Notes under the pieces: model-generated
What the model was told of the DNA's origin: nothing
Database searches by the model: none
What the model saw: only the letters and a program-made list of their open reading frames with translations
Shown here: positions 5,969 to 6,256 of the stretch, piece by piece
How positions within the stretch are numbered: the first letter of the stretch is position 1
Layout of the letters: each line of letters starts with the position of its first letter
Made by a program: the position numbers and the translations under genes
NCBI GenBank assembly: GCA_027073945.1
Contig: JALTEL010000508.1
Span: 1-6,256, forward strand
Source: Caldifarciminota bacterium
GTDB lineage: Bacteria > WOR-3 > Hydrothermia > UBA1063 > CAJXJZ01
Length of the DNA: 6,256 nucleotides
Reading direction: 5' to 3'

Positions 5969-5981
5969 TTTGAAATATTAG

Positions 5982-6256
5982 CTAAACCAGAAGAAATGAA
6001 CTTGTAGAAGAATCAGCAAATTCTGATTCAGGTTTTTCCTCTATAACAGGCAGCATTAAAATTACTCTCGTCCCCATTTTCTTATTACTTTCTATACGCA
6101 AACCATAATTGATCCCAAAATACAGTTGTATACGGGAATGTACATTCTGAAGACCGATGCTGCCTGTTTTCTCTTTTGACTTCAAAGAATCAGTAATCCT
6201 CTTAACCTTACTTAAAGACATCCCGCATCCGTTATCTTCGATAGTAAGTTCTATTC
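5982..6256 (-). CDS. Sensor histidine kinase, C-terminal fragment (YesM/LytS-type GHKL ATPase)
   Basis: Only the last 90 residues are in the window; the gene continues past the right edge, since the frame is open to 6256. The visible part is the end of a GHKL ATP-binding domain: IELTIEDNGCGM, the G1 box (Asp-x-Gly-x-Gly), then GSIGLQNVHSRIQLYFG, the G2-type box typical of YesM/LytS kinases, and GTRVILMLP, the closing strand. A short tail ending SSTSSFLLV follows. Kinases of this class usually have an extracytoplasmic sensor, a HAMP domain and a His_kinase domain upstream, and commonly sit beside carbohydrate transporters with a YesN-type response regulator; none of that is visible here. It ends 122 bases before the binding-protein gene in the same direction, with no GC-rich terminator between, so read-through is possible. 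The Met at 6221 is internal, not a start. Confidence 0.92.
   Translation of the reverse strand, partial: IELTIEDNGCGMSLSKVKRITDSLKSKEKTGSIGLQNVHSRIQLYFGINYGLRIESNKKMGTRVILMLPVIEEKPESEFADSSTSSFLLV

Noticed and set aside
5923..5981. Terminator for the histidine kinase gene in the AT-rich gap
   Set aside because: Only AT-only dyads are present (for example TAATATT/AATATTA far apart, and the palindrome followed by T residues). There is no GC-containing stem, so an intrinsic terminator is not supported.
5860..5981. Riboswitch or small RNA in the leader of the importer operon
   Set aside because: The inferred leader is only about 24 bases and the wider gap shows no conserved aptamer-like structure that I can recognise.

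Overview
The window is a single, left-pointing sugar-uptake locus. All recognisable genes lie on the minus strand, so transcription runs from high to low coordinates. The DNA is AT-rich. The organism looks like a low-GC diderm, most likely a spirochaete. The main clue is the solute-binding protein: it has a cleavable, non-lipoprotein signal peptide ending V-M-A followed by N-G-Q-K, with no lipobox cysteine. This fits a free periplasmic protein, and in my memory that mature N-terminus is common in Treponema/Sphaerochaeta-type binding proteins. The taxonomic call is an inference, not proven here.

Layout in transcription order: (1) the C-terminal 90 residues of a YesM/LytS-type sensor histidine kinase enter from the right edge. 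(2) A 122-base gap (5860-5981) holds imperfect direct repeats, a 13-bp palindrome and a plausible extended -10 promoter. (3) A CUT2-type (ribose/xylose/galactose class) ABC importer operon follows: periplasmic binding protein, a near-perfect terminator-like hairpin, permease A, two-domain ATPase, permease B. The last three genes are tightly packed: a 9-base gap, then a TAATG overlap. (4) A GC-rich hairpin lies 6 bases after permease B. (5) A MurR/RpiR-family regulator (HTH plus SIS domain) follows, with its own candidate promoter and a GTG start. (6) The left edge, about 150 bases, has no recognisable gene, only a weak Asp/Thr-rich open frame running off the window.

Working model: the binding protein captures a sugar or polyol in the periplasm and delivers it to a membrane channel made of two different permeases. 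The fused double ATPase powers import. The hairpin after the binding-protein gene should leave binding-protein mRNA in excess over the membrane genes. The kinase (with an unseen response regulator) and the SIS-domain regulator are candidate controllers, one sensing outside the cell and one sensing an intracellular phosphosugar. No catabolic enzyme is in the window, so the substrate cannot be named.

I see no novel defence system, mobile element, CRISPR array, tRNA or rRNA. The parts worth a second look are regulatory: the inter-cistronic hairpin (which also corrects a start site), the promoter-upstream repeats, and the paired heteromeric permeases.
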